A stretch of DNA of 64,000 nucleotides from positions 270,322-334,321 of the forward strand of contig CALMFC010000005.1 of NCBI GenBank assembly GCA_937863415.1, read 5' to 3'. The number at the start of each line of letters is the position of its first letter. The stretch's first letter is position 1. The DNA comes from an uncultured bacterium. GTDB lineage: Bacteria > Patescibacteriota > Saccharimonadia > Saccharimonadales > Saccharimonadaceae. A model generated the notes under the pieces. That model searched no databases, had not been told where the DNA came from, and was given only the letters and a program-made list of their open reading frames with translations. A program made the position numbers and the translations under genes. Positions 7,851 through 16,494 of the stretch are shown piece after piece.

Positions 7851-9971
7851 ATGGGTTCACAAAGAATCAAGTCACCGCAGAGTGACGAACCAAACAAACG
7901 ACCGCAAACACAGCGGCCAAAATCAAATAATACAGTGCTAGCTAACACTCAAACCCGCAAGGGTGAAGTGTTCCGCGCGCAACGTCGTACAAGCGAAAGT
8001 GTGAATTTACAAGCAAGCCAGCACATGATTAACGTGCCAGTTAATAAATCTGTTTTTAACGGATATGGCGGACGACAATTTAGCCTTGCTGATCATAAAA
8101 AGCAGCCTCGGACCAGCGGTCCTAAACTGCGCATCATGCCTATTGGAGGTCTTGGTGAAATGGGAATTGGCAAAAACATGATGGCAATTGAATATGAAAA
8201 TGACATAATTGTGATCGATTGTGGGTTTTTGTTCCCGGGTAGTGATTACCCTGGTATTAATTACATTATCCCAGACATAACTTACCTAGAAGCCAATAAA
8301 CATAAAATTCGAGGTATAGCCTTTACTCATGGACACCTTGATCATATTGGTGCTTTTAGGCATATTGCAGAAAAGATTCCTGCACCAGTTTACGCTAGTA
8401 AGTTTACAGTCGGTATGTTGCAACGAACCATGGAAGAATCAAGTAGTGGTTACGAACCTGAATATACCGTGCTTGATCCTGAAGCGCACGAACGAGTCCA
8501 ACTCGGGGATAGCTTTAGTATCGAACTAGTGCGCGTTAATCACTCGATTCCAGACTCTACTGCGGTTGTAATTCGCACACCTCTTGGGGTTTTGATTGAT
8601 ACGGGCGACTGGCGCTTCGAAGACGAGCCGGTTGATGGTAAAAAGTTTGATCTTGAACGCTTAACCGAAATTGCCACCAAAGAAGGAATTTTGATGTTAA
8701 TGAATGAGTCTACTAACTGTGAGTCAGAAGGTACGCATACTCATGGTGAGTTTGATATTCAACGATCGATGGGTCAGGTGATGGATAAATATCCTAATAA
8801 TCGCCTAATTCTTAGCTGTTTTAGTAGCCAGATTCACCGTATGCAAATTATTTTGGATGAAGCTAAAAAGCATGACCGTAAAGTTGCGTTTGCTGGATAC
8901 AGCATGATTCAAAACGTTGAAGTAGCCCTACGCGCAGGTGCCATCAAGGTACCCAAAGATGTAGTTGTCAAAATGGAGGATATAATTAAGTTACCTGACG
9001 GTAAAGTTACAATTGTTTGTACTGGATCCCAGGGAGAATTTAACGCAGTCTTAAATCGTATGGCGTCTGGTTCGCATAAATATATCAAAATCAAGAATTC
9101 TGATGTGATTGTATTTAGCTCTAACCCAATTCCTGGAAATGAAAAATACGTTACTAGGACTGTCGATGGTTTGATGCGTGAAGGTAGTGCTGTAATTCAA
9201 AACGACAAGACACACCTGACCGGGGTTGGTCCATTGCACCTTTCAGGACATGGCTATTACGAAGATCACGTTAAATTAATCAATGCATTAAATCCAAAAT
9301 ACTACATGCCAATTCATGGCGAGTTTCATATGTTGGTTCATAACGCCGAGTTAGCTGAAAAAGAAGCTGGCATCAAACGAGATAATATCTTTGTTTGCGA
9401 TAGCGGTGATGTAGTAGAGATTACAACAGAAGGTGCACGTAAAGCTGGTCGAATTCCAGTTGGCGGTATTATGTACGACGACAGCGGAACGATTGTTTCA
9501 GAGGTAGTCCTAAAAGATCGTATTCACATGGCTACCGAAGGTATGTTTGTAGTTGTACTAACTGTTCAACGTGGTAGTGGCAGGTTAATGACAAGCCCTG
9601 ATATTATCAGTCGCGGGTTTATTTATCTACGCGATAGCGAGGAGTTGATGGGTAGTATTCGGCAATATCTAAAGCAAAAGGTTGCTCGGTCATTTGCCGG
9701 AAAACGCGTAGACCTAGATGTAATCAAAAAGGAATTAAAGGACGAGATTACTCATATTCTTTATGACCAAACCAGGCGAACGCCAATTGTGATTCCTGTT
9801 ATTAATGAAGTCGGCGGAAGTGGTGGTGGTCAACCACAATATCAACCACACTCTAAATCTGAGCCACGTGAACATTTTGTGCGGCCAGTCGCCAAGACGT
9901 TTCCACCCCGACAGGTACCTGACACCGAAGCTATAGTGCCTCGTGTCAAAACTGACAATCGCGGCTACTAA
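7851..9971 (+). CDS. rnj: Ribonuclease J
   Basis: 706 residues. After a basic, low-complexity N-terminal extension of about 95 residues comes the metallo-beta-lactamase core: RIMPIGGLGEMGIGKNM, then THGHLDHIGAF with the zinc ligands near residue 165, a beta-CASP region (SSNPIPGNE) and LHLSGHGYYEDH. The tail after about residue 650 is low complexity. RNase J combines 5'-3' exonuclease and endonuclease activity in mRNA decay and rRNA maturation. ATG 7851 has AAGGAGA nearby upstream. The gene is translationally close to the UDG gene. The long N-terminal extension is longer than in Bacillus and may be a protein or RNA contact. Confidence 0.96.
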   Translation: MGSQRIKSPQSDEPNKRPQTQRPKSNNTVLANTQTRKGEVFRAQRRTSESVNLQASQHMINVPVNKSVFNGYGGRQFSLADHKKQPRTSGPKLRIMPIGGLGEMGIGKNMMAIEYENDIIVIDCGFLFPGSDYPGINYIIPDITYLEANKHKIRGIAFTHGHLDHIGAFRHIAEKIPAPVYASKFTVGMLQRTMEESSSGYEPEYTVLDPEAHERVQLGDSFSIELVRVNHSIPDSTAVVIRTPLGVLIDTGDWRFEDEPVDGKKFDLERLTEIATKEGILMLMNESTNCESEGTHTHGEFDIQRSMGQVMDKYPNNRLILSCFSSQIHRMQIILDEAKKHDRKVAFAGYSMIQNVEVALRAGAIKVPKDVVVKMEDIIKLPDGKVTIVCTGSQGEFNAVLNRMASGSHKYIKIKNSDVIVFSSNPIPGNEKYVTRTVDGLMREGSAVIQNDKTHLTGVGPLHLSGHGYYEDHVKLINALNPKYYMPIHGEFHMLVHNAELAEKEAGIKRDNIFVCDSGDVVEITTEGARKAGRIPVGGIMYDDSGTIVSEVVLKDRIHMATEGMFVVVLTVQRGSGRLMTSPDIISRGFIYLRDSEELMGSIRQYLKQKVARSFAGKRVDLDVIKKELKDEITHILYDQTRRTPIVIPVINEVGGSGGGQPQYQPHSKSEPREHFVRPVAKTFPPRQVPDTEAIVPRVKTDNRGY

Positions 9972-10024
9972 TACAATATACTCAAAGATATAAACTAAAA
10001 ATTTTGGCAAACATAATTTTTTGA

Positions 10025-10030
10025 TACAAT
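10025..10030 (+). promoter_or_regulatory. -10 element for the pilin-RCC1 gene
   Basis: TACAAT seven bases before ATG 10038. A TTGGCA at 10004-10009 could serve as a -35, but its spacing of 15 is short. Confidence 0.5.
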
Positions 10031-10037
10031 TGAGGTT

Positions 10038-11630
10038 ATGTTAAGACGTCAAAAAGGTTTCACGATCGTCGAACTGTTGATTGTCATTGTTATAATTGGA
10101 ATTTTGGCGGCAATTACCGTAGTTAGCTATACAGGCATTGCTCGTCAAGCGTCAGATTCTATTGTAAAAAGTGACGCCAGTAATCTGGCTAGCTCGCTAG
10201 GTCTATATGCGGCTACGCATACTGACCAGTATGTTAGTTGGTTTTCAGGCGACGCTATTCCAGCAGGCGCAAATTTTAAAGTTAGTGCTGACAACTATGC
10301 AGACATTACGACTTCATCTAATTTACAAAAATACTGTATCCGTGTATTTAATACAAAATCATCGTATACATCAGCAGAAACTGCCTACACTGCCGAACAG
10401 CCAGCAGGTGCTTGTTCGGAACTTGATGCATCGGATGCAGCAGTTGCCGTTACAGCTCCGCAGAGTGGATGGCTGGCGTTGGGGGATCATTGCGGTATAC
10501 GTTATGACGGCAAGGGATATTGTTGGGGAGATAACTACTATGGTTGGCTAGGAAATGGAAATAATAATAATTCCGCAACTACTACCGCTGTATATATGTC
10601 AGGTGCCCTAGCGGGCAAAACATTGAAAAGTATATCTGGATCCTGCGCAATAGCGTCAGACAACAACGCATATTGCTGGGGGTATAATCGTGAAGGTAAT
10701 CTTGGTATTGGTACTAGTGGGAGTGGTACTGATTCTAATGTCCCCGTTGCAGTTTCAACAGCTGGTGTATTGGCTGGCAAAACTATTAAGAAAATATCTA
10801 GTAGCGGATCGTCAACTTGCGTCATAGCATCTGACGATAATGCATACTGTTGGGGTTATAATTTGTCAGGTAAACTAGGAGATGGAACAATGACTAATTC
10901 TGCGTATCCCATTGCTGTTGATACATCCGGTGCTCTTGCTGGCAAAACAATTAAGGATATTTCGGTGGGTGCTTATCAAACTTGTGTAATTGCTTCGGAC
11001 GACAACGCTTATTGTTGGGGGGACGATAACTATGGAACTCTTGGTCAAAACGGCACAAACTTTTCATCTGTTCCAGTGGCAGTAAATAGGTCTGGTGCAC
11101 TTGCAGGCAAGACAATTAAAAATATTATAGTTAATGGACTCAGGACTGCTTGTGTAATTGCTTCGGACAATAACGTATATTGCTGGGGCCTTAATTCTTA
11201 TGGAGCGGTTGGCGACGGTACAAATACAACACGGCGTGTTCCTGCACAGGTTATTAATACAGGTGTTCTTGCAGGTAAAACTGTTAAACATATTGCCGGA
11301 GCATCTTCTGGTGCTGTTTGCGCAATTGCATCCGATAACAAAGCCTACTGTTGGGGTAATAATAATATGGGTGGACTAGGCAACGGGACGGCAGGCGGTA
11401 GTTCAAATGTTCCTGTTTCGGTGCAGATGTCAGGAATGATAGGGAACAGAAATCTCAAGGCGTTAAGTGGTGGTGCATCTGCTGTTTGTGCTATAGCCAC
11501 AGACAACACCGGTTATTGTTGGGGCTCTATGGGGGGCTATAGGGGTGCATTCGGCGATAATAGTATGTATGGGGATGATGGCCACGGTAATTATCACGCG
11601 AACGTTCCTGTTCTTGTGCCACAACCATAA
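10038..11630 (+). CDS. Type IV pilin-like protein carrying a seven-bladed RCC1-type propeller
   Basis: The N-terminus QKGFTIVELLIVIVIIGILA is a class III prepilin signal: cleavage after Gly, Phe+1, Glu+5, then the hydrophobic assembly helix. From about residue 155 the protein consists of seven repeats of roughly 50 residues. Each carries a C-x8-C-W-G core (for example CVIASDDNAYCWG), then a G-x-L-G-x-G element; the repeats are separated by GALAGKT-type linkers. That is the RCC1 pattern, and seven copies make one closed beta-propeller. The paired cysteines could form a disulfide in each blade, as expected outside the membrane. It stands alone, about 12 kb from the main pilus locus. A pilus-tip adhesin for host contact is a plausible role (inference). 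Confidence 0.85.
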   Translation: MLRRQKGFTIVELLIVIVIIGILAAITVVSYTGIARQASDSIVKSDASNLASSLGLYAATHTDQYVSWFSGDAIPAGANFKVSADNYADITTSSNLQKYCIRVFNTKSSYTSAETAYTAEQPAGACSELDASDAAVAVTAPQSGWLALGDHCGIRYDGKGYCWGDNYYGWLGNGNNNNSATTTAVYMSGALAGKTLKSISGSCAIASDNNAYCWGYNREGNLGIGTSGSGTDSNVPVAVSTAGVLAGKTIKKISSSGSSTCVIASDDNAYCWGYNLSGKLGDGTMTNSAYPIAVDTSGALAGKTIKDISVGAYQTCVIASDDNAYCWGDDNYGTLGQNGTNFSSVPVAVNRSGALAGKTIKNIIVNGLRTACVIASDNNVYCWGLNSYGAVGDGTNTTRRVPAQVINTGVLAGKTVKHIAGASSGAVCAIASDNKAYCWGNNNMGGLGNGTAGGSSNVPVSVQMSGMIGNRNLKALSGGASAVCAIATDNTGYCWGSMGGYRGAFGDNSMYGDDGHGNYHANVPVLVPQP

Positions 11631-11635
11631 CCCTA

Positions 11636-11664
11636 TTGCAAAATGTGGTAATTTTTGCTATAAT
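11636..11664 (+). promoter_or_regulatory. Promoter upstream of ftsK
   Basis: TTGCAA (11636-11641), 17-base spacer, TATAAT (11659-11664). The leader would be about 130 nt. A second TATAAT (11783-11788), 11 bases before the ftsK ATG, could be a proximal promoter. Confidence 0.7.
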
Positions 11665-11669
11665 GCAAG

Positions 11670-11743
11670 TATTCGAGCGAATAGTCAAGCTTGCTTGTGC
11701 TATGCCGAGAATGCGCAGCATTATATCTTTTAAAGATATAATG
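11670..11743 (+). promoter_or_regulatory. Inverted repeats in the ftsK leader
   Basis: Two perfect inverted repeats: TATTCG/CGAATA around 11670-11683, and an 11-bp arm pair CATTATATCTT (11719-11729) with AAGATATAATG (11733-11743) around a three-base loop. The second lacks a T-run, so it is not a simple terminator; it could be an operator-like site between the two promoters or an RNA hairpin. Confidence 0.45.
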
Positions 11744-11799
11744 AGCGGACATATTAGGGTACTAATTAATATAAAAACTCTCTATAATAGATAACAGTT

Positions 11800-14061
11800 A
11801 TGGCAAAAAAGAAAAAATCCACGCGCAAGAAATCGACTCGCAAATCAGTCAAATCTACAAAAGCGCCCGAACACAGCTTGCCCGAGGGATTTTGGTCCCA
11901 AGTTGGAGCGGTCTTCCTAATAGCAATTTCGATTCTATTCGTTATTGCTTGGTTTAACGCCGGTGGGCCGGTTCTTGAATGGTTGCACGACGCAACACTA
12001 AATACAGTTGGCTATGCGATGTACGTTCTACCTGTATTATTTGTATATGTAGCAGTCGAGATTTTTCGAGCCGAAGATAATCGTCTGCCGTTTGTTATGA
12101 AACTAGCGACTATTTCGGCTATTTTGTGGTTCGCGGCACTTTTTGGACTACTTAAGGACGAAGCTGGTAAGGGAACGGGCGGATATATTGGCGACGTCAT
12201 CAACAGTGGTGTGTTGTCACTAGTGAACGCCAGTATCGCTGCATTCATCTATATATTGTTAATTGCTATAACGCTGTTATTCATTCTTAGAGTTTCGCCG
12301 TTTACGGTTATTAAAAAAATTTGGGAAGTTAGCCGTCGAGACGCGCGTGAGCAAGAGGCCAACGTCAAAGTTATGCGTAATGCCGCTGCAGTTGATGGGT
12401 CTAAGGTTTCGATTGCCGATTTCAAACTAAACGCTGGTGTGCCAACACTTGATGCCGAAGCTAGCAAAAAATCTGCTAAACTATCGTCATTTAAAAGTAG
12501 CGTGCCTCAGGACAAAGCCGCCGAGGAAAAGGCAGCTCTGGTTACCGTTAGTGATCCAAATTGGGAATCACCAAGCCTAGATTTACTCGAAAAGAAACAA
12601 TCGCCAGCAGATGCTGGTGATGTCCAACAGAACGCTCAGATCATCAAAGATACCCTGAGTGAGTTTAATATTGATGTTGATATGGAGGGCGCTAACATTG
12701 GGCCAAAAGTTACCCAATATACCCTGCGACCACCAAGTGGCGTTAAATTAACGCGTATTACAGCACTTGAAACCAACATCGCACTTAATCTAGCAGCTCA
12801 GAGTTTGCGTATTGAAGCGCCTATTCCTGGCCAAAAAGCCGTTGGTATCGAGGTTCCTAACCGCAAGGCTGCTGATGTTCGTTTGCACGCAATAATGACC
12901 AGCAGGCAGTGGCAAGCTAGCCACGAACCTTTGTCATTTGCAATCGGTAAAGATATTTCGGGTGAAGCCGTCATTGGTGAATTAAACCGTATGCCACACT
13001 TGCTAATCGCTGGTCAGACAGGTTCGGGTAAGTCGGTAATGATTAACACATTACTAACGAGCTTGCTGTATCATAATAGCCCGAGTGAAATGAAGTTGAT
13101 TTTGGTTGATCCAAAACAGGTTGAGATGGCCCCATACCAAGACATCCCACACCTACTGACACCTGTAATTACTGAACCAGATAAAACCATTAGCGCACTT
13201 AAATGGGCAGTGAACGAGATGCAACGACGCTATACTTTGATGGCTGAACACCGCGTCAAAGACATTAAATCATACAACCAAAAAATTCAATCTAGCAGCA
13301 AGAAGATTACAGTTGCTGATGAAGATGGTATTCCGCAAGCTCACGAAGATGGCGCGATGCCATACATAGTGATTGTTATCGACGAGTTAGCCGATTTGAT
13401 GATGGTGGCAGCCCGCGATGTCGAGGCGTTGATTGTGCGTCTAGCTCAAAAGGCTCGTGCTGTTGGTATTCACTTGGTACTAGCGACTCAGCGTCCATCG
13501 GTCAACGTTATTACAGGTCTGATCAAGGCCAACATTTCGGCGCGTATCGCCTTTACGGTAGCTTCACAAATCGACAGTCGAACAATTTTGGACGCAGCTG
13601 GTGCCGAGAAGTTGCTTGGCCAAGGTGATATGTTGCTCAAGACTGCTGATATGAGTAAGCCAAAGCGTATTCAGGGTGCGTGGGTAACGGACGAAGAGGT
13701 CCAAAAGATTACGGCGCATCTGCACATGCAATCACCTCCACAATATAACGATGAAGTTGTTAGCCAGCCAGTTCAACTGAATGGAAAGGGCGGAGTTGTG
13801 ATGGACTTCGACACCGATAACGATGACGATATGTACAAAGACGCTGTACGCGTCGTAGTCGACAGCGGCAAAGCTAGCGCTAGTTTGTTGCAACGACGCC
13901 TACGCGTAGGCTACGCCCGCGCTGCACGCTTGATCGAGAACATGGAAGACCAAGGCATCATCGGCCCAGCCGACGGCGCCCGCCCTCGTGAAGTCCTGAT
14001 ATCCAGCGCCGACGAAGCCTTCGGCATCGGCATGCCCGCTGACGAAGAAGACGAGATTTAA
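11800..14061 (+). CDS. ftsK: DNA translocase FtsK/SpoIIIE
   Basis: 753 residues. A Lys/Arg-rich N-terminus is followed by four hydrophobic segments (about residues 30-170), a linker, the alpha/beta motor with Walker A AGQTGSGKSVM (near residue 405) and Walker B IVIVIDELADLM, and a C-terminal winged-helix gamma domain (about 680-740, LLQRRLRVGYARAARLIE) that reads chromosome orientation sequences in other bacteria. It pumps DNA through the division septum so that the terminus is segregated. The last 150 bases are visibly more GC-rich than the rest. The single Xer recombinase at 33744-34667 is a likely partner. Confidence 0.97.
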   Translation: MAKKKKSTRKKSTRKSVKSTKAPEHSLPEGFWSQVGAVFLIAISILFVIAWFNAGGPVLEWLHDATLNTVGYAMYVLPVLFVYVAVEIFRAEDNRLPFVMKLATISAILWFAALFGLLKDEAGKGTGGYIGDVINSGVLSLVNASIAAFIYILLIAITLLFILRVSPFTVIKKIWEVSRRDAREQEANVKVMRNAAAVDGSKVSIADFKLNAGVPTLDAEASKKSAKLSSFKSSVPQDKAAEEKAALVTVSDPNWESPSLDLLEKKQSPADAGDVQQNAQIIKDTLSEFNIDVDMEGANIGPKVTQYTLRPPSGVKLTRITALETNIALNLAAQSLRIEAPIPGQKAVGIEVPNRKAADVRLHAIMTSRQWQASHEPLSFAIGKDISGEAVIGELNRMPHLLIAGQTGSGKSVMINTLLTSLLYHNSPSEMKLILVDPKQVEMAPYQDIPHLLTPVITEPDKTISALKWAVNEMQRRYTLMAEHRVKDIKSYNQKIQSSSKKITVADEDGIPQAHEDGAMPYIVIVIDELADLMMVAARDVEALIVRLAQKARAVGIHLVLATQRPSVNVITGLIKANISARIAFTVASQIDSRTILDAAGAEKLLGQGDMLLKTADMSKPKRIQGAWVTDEEVQKITAHLHMQSPPQYNDEVVSQPVQLNGKGGVVMDFDTDNDDDMYKDAVRVVVDSGKASASLLQRRLRVGYARAARLIENMEDQGIIGPADGARPREVLISSADEAFGIGMPADEEDEI

Positions 14062-14106
14062 ACTTCAGAGCCATTAATTTTACTGGACTTATCCACATAA
14101 AATTGC

Positions 14107-14149
14107 TATAATCAAAGTGTTATCAACTCGGCTTGCGCTAGACGTAAGC
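14107..14149 (+). promoter_or_regulatory. rpsF operon -10 and leader hairpin
   Basis: TATAAT (14107-14112) and then a leader with the stem GCTTGCG (14131-14137) and CGTAAGC (14143-14149), loop CTAGA, followed by a strong Shine-Dalgarno GAGGAGG before ATG 14182. In many bacteria an S6:S18 complex binds an rpsF leader hairpin to repress translation. This one is in the right place; the conserved CCG bulge of that motif was not clearly identified. Confidence 0.5.
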
Positions 14150-14181
14150 ATCCATAATGGATTCCAGAGGAGGAAATCTAA

Positions 14182-14550
14182 ATGAAAGAATATGAACTAA
14201 CTGTTCTAATTCACCCTGATCTAGAAGTAGATCTAGAAACGCCACTAACTAAGGTCCGTGAAATTATCACGAGTGCTGGTGGCTCAATCACCACCGAGGA
14301 CAACTGGGGCAAGAAAAAACTTACCTACAAAATCAATCGAGAAGATTTTGCAGTTTATGTGTATTTTGAACTGTCGCTACCATCCGACGCACCACTTAAA
14401 ATTAGTAGTACACTAAATATTACCGAAGAAGTTCTTCGATACCTGTTAGTTACTGTTGACCACAAAGGCCGCAAGGCACTAGAAGAGGCAAAGGCAAAAG
14501 CTAAAACTTCATCAGAATCAGAATCTGATGATAACAAAGACGAGGAGTAG
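14182..14550 (+). CDS. rpsF: 30S ribosomal protein S6
   Basis: 122 residues. The opening KEYELTVLIHPDLE and the central GGSITTEDNWGKKKLTYKI segment are typical of S6, followed by EEVLRYLLVTVDHKG. The last 20 residues are acidic and Ser-rich. S6 pairs with S18 on the 30S platform. It opens the usual rpsF-ssb-rpsR cluster, with three bases before ssb. Confidence 0.96.
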   Translation: MKEYELTVLIHPDLEVDLETPLTKVREIITSAGGSITTEDNWGKKKLTYKINREDFAVYVYFELSLPSDAPLKISSTLNITEEVLRYLLVTVDHKGRKALEEAKAKAKTSSESESDDNKDEE

Positions 14551-14553
14551 GCT

Positions 14554-14997
14554 ATGGCAAAAAGCATTAATCAAGTTATCCTAATGGGTCGTTTAACACG
14601 TGATCCAGAACAGCGAACCACATCAACTGGCAAGACAATCGCAAGCTTTAGCTTGGCAGTTGACAGGGGTGGAGATAGCGATACCGCAGACTTTTTTGAA
14701 ATTACCGCTTGGGAAAAGCTAGGCGAATTAGTTATTCAATATCTAGGAAAAGGCCGCCGAGTTTTGGTCCAGGGACGATTGCGCCAGGACAGCTGGGACG
14801 ACAAAGAAACCGGTAAAAAGCGTTCACGTGTTGAAGTGACAGCAACTGACGTCACATTCCTTGATGGACCTAGTGACAGCGCCGGCCCATCTGACCGTGC
14901 ATCTAGTGCCCCAAAAAGCGCTAGCAAAAAATCAGACGATGTAGTGATCGAAGACATCGACGACAAACCAATTGATTTAAGCGAGATTCCATTTTAA
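14554..14997 (+). CDS. ssb: Single-stranded DNA-binding protein
   Basis: 147 residues. The OB fold starts SINQVILMGRLTRDPEQR, continues FEITAWEKLGELVIQYLGKGRRVLVQGRL, and a Ser/Lys/Asp-rich linker leads to the acidic tip DLSEIPF, the partner-binding peptide of bacterial SSB. It coats single-stranded DNA in replication and recombination. It sits between rpsF and rpsR, the standard order. Confidence 0.97.
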   Translation: MAKSINQVILMGRLTRDPEQRTTSTGKTIASFSLAVDRGGDSDTADFFEITAWEKLGELVIQYLGKGRRVLVQGRLRQDSWDDKETGKKRSRVEVTATDVTFLDGPSDSAGPSDRASSAPKSASKKSDDVVIEDIDDKPIDLSEIPF

Positions 14998-14998
14998 C

Positions 14999-15121
14999 TA
15001 GAATATAGAATTTAGCTATTAGTAATATAGCTTGAATAAATAATTAATAATTAGAGAGCAGAGAGTAGTTAGCCATTTTCCAATAGCCAACTTCCACCTT
15101 CTACTCCTGAAAGGAGCCGTC
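14999..15121 (+). repeat. Intergenic repeat, copy 1, before rpsR
   Basis: This spacer begins TAGAATATAGAAT and runs on with TTAGCTATTAGTAATATAGCT. The spacer after rpsR (from 15328) begins with nearly the same 33 bases. GAGTAG and CTACTC in this copy form a stem just upstream of the rpsR Shine-Dalgarno (GAAAGGAG), enclosing AATAGCCAA and CTTCCACCTTC elements that have relatives in copy 2. Confidence 0.55.
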
Positions 15122-15325
15122 ATGGCTATTAAAAGATTTAAAAAAGACACCCCAGCATTTTTTGACTACAAAGATGTCAAAACTTTGCAACGATTCATTA
15201 ACATTTACGGTCAGATCGAGCCAATCGGCAAGACTGGCCTGAGTGCTAAACAGCAACGACAACTAGCGACTGCTATCAAACGCGCTCGACACTTGGCGCT
15301 ACTGCCTTTCGTCGCACAAGGCTAA
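15122..15325 (+). CDS. rpsR: 30S ribosomal protein S18
   Basis: 67 residues. It contains [17 protein letters not shown] [14 protein letters not shown] and [25 protein letters not shown], the S18 signature. GAAAGGAG lies six bases upstream of ATG 15122. S18 forms a heterodimer with S6. A 120-base spacer separates it from ssb, much longer than the spacing of the preceding genes, and holds a repeat element. Confidence 0.96.
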   Translation: MAIKRFKKDTPAFFDYKDVKTLQRFINIYGQIEPIGKTGLSAKQQRQLATAIKRARHLALLPFVAQG

Positions 15326-15327
15326 GT

Positions 15328-15410
15328 TAGAATATAGAATATGGCTATTGGAATATAGCTAGTAGTTTTTGGCTTACAGGCCAATTGCCACCTTCCAAAT
15401 TCCAATAGCT
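15328..15410 (+). repeat. Intergenic repeat, copy 2, between rpsR and efp
   Basis: It starts TAGAATATAGAATATGGCTATT. TATGGCTATTGGAAT near its start can pair with ATTCCAATAGCTATA near its end (15 bp, one G-U), and an inner TTGGC/GCCAA stem lies between. The same ten-base core, in reverse complement, occurs twice at 35401-35410 and 35526-35535. Confidence 0.55.
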
Positions 15411-15429
15411 ATAAAATCGGAGATTTTAT
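15411..15429 (+). promoter_or_regulatory. Hairpin presenting the efp Shine-Dalgarno
   Basis: Perfect 8-bp stem ATAAAATC (15411-15418) with GATTTTAT (15422-15429), loop GGA. The GGAG Shine-Dalgarno lies in the loop and closing pair, and the stem ends at the base before ATG 15430. Confidence 0.5.
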
Positions 15430-15993
15430 ATGTATCAACCAACAGATTTAAAAAAAGGTGTTGTCGTTCAGATTGACGGCAAGCCGTTTAAAGTAATCGA
15501 CTACAACCAAAAAGTCATGGGACGTGGTGGCAGTATTGTTAACGTCAAGTTAAAAAACTTGATTGACGGTAGTGTTATTCCCAAGACTTTTAAGGGCCAG
15601 GAAAAAATCGAACCAGCTGAAGTTACTAACCGCACGGTGCAATATCTGTATTCGGACGGAACTGACTTTCACTTTATGGACCCACAGTCATTCGAACAAT
15701 TTCATTTACCTGCAGGTACTATCGAAGAATCAGCTGGCTACCTAAAAGAGGGCGAAGAATTGGGCCTGCAGTCATTTGAAGGCACGATTATCAACGTTGA
15801 ACTACCTAAAAATGTTTATCTAACGGTTACATATGCTGAAAATGTCACGAAAGGTGATACGTCCAGTAGTGTGCTAAAAGACGCTACTCTCGAAACAGGG
15901 CTAATTGTTAAAGTCCCAGCGTTTATAAAGAACGGTGACGTTATTTCTGTCGATACGGCAACAGGTGAGTACCGCGAACGAAAAAAGGATTAG
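15430..15993 (+). CDS. efp: Elongation factor P
   Basis: 187 residues, the usual EF-P length, with KL N-terminal domain (LKKGVVVQIDGKPFKVIDY) and two OB domains ending in DVISVDTATGEYRERKK. EF-P relieves ribosomes stalled at proline runs, relevant here because the DHH-like protein at 937-2640 has poly-Pro stretches. The tip loop that carries the modified residue reads KVMGRGGS: an Arg sits where many bacteria have Lys34. No earP- or epmA-like gene is in this window, so its modification state is unknown. Confidence 0.96.
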   Translation: MYQPTDLKKGVVVQIDGKPFKVIDYNQKVMGRGGSIVNVKLKNLIDGSVIPKTFKGQEKIEPAEVTNRTVQYLYSDGTDFHFMDPQSFEQFHLPAGTIEESAGYLKEGEELGLQSFEGTIINVELPKNVYLTVTYAENVTKGDTSSSVLKDATLETGLIVKVPAFIKNGDVISVDTATGEYRERKKD

Positions 15994-15996
15994 AAA

Positions 15997-16494
15997 ATGT
16001 CAGAATCTCGCGAAAAAAGTTTCCTAGTCGTGGCTACCCCGGATCCAATTGAGCTTGGGCAAGAATTTCGTAAGATTCCGTTTCATATGACAGTTATAGG
16101 CTGGTTCTCTTTTCCAGACCATAGGCGCACTTTTCTTGATCATGCAATGTCAAATATCTTCCACGACCCAACGTTGTTCGAACGGGCAAAGGGTGGTAAG
16201 AAGGTCATGTTTGGCCCCGAAAATGACATTCCAGCTCGTAAAATATTGAATATTGATGATGCGCCGTGGATTGCACTTCATGCCTTGATTAAAACTATGG
16301 GCAAGTTTCCACCAGAGGATAAATTTAGTGATGTCTTCTCGCCACACATTACAGACACCGACAATCGTAAAGTTGGCTGGCACGAGAAGGTCGCATTTTC
16401 TTCTGTGGCATTATTTGCTAAAACGGCAGTTGACCCCATCAAATATGTTGAAGACGCGTATCAACTTAAACCAAAAGGCAAGTTAAGTGATTAA
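15997..16494 (+). CDS. 2H phosphoesterase (2'-5' RNA ligase-like)
   Basis: 165 residues. Two H-x-T motifs are present: PFHMTVIGWF (near residue 30) and FSPHITDTD (near residue 112), the pattern of the 2H phosphoesterase superfamily. Members cut or join 2'-5' or cyclic phosphodiester bonds in RNA or nucleotides. It overlaps the start of tlyA by eight bases and follows efp by three, so the three genes are probably co-transcribed. Specific substrate not predictable. Confidence 0.75.
   Translation: MSESREKSFLVVATPDPIELGQEFRKIPFHMTVIGWFSFPDHRRTFLDHAMSNIFHDPTLFERAKGGKKVMFGPENDIPARKILNIDDAPWIALHALIKTMGKFPPEDKFSDVFSPHITDTDNRKVGWHEKVAFSSVALFAKTAVDPIKYVEDAYQLKPKGKLSD

Noticed and set aside
11158..11379. 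Frames overlapping the RCC1 repeats
   Set aside because: Repeat-driven out-of-frame readings; the main frame has the conserved C-x8-CWG pattern.
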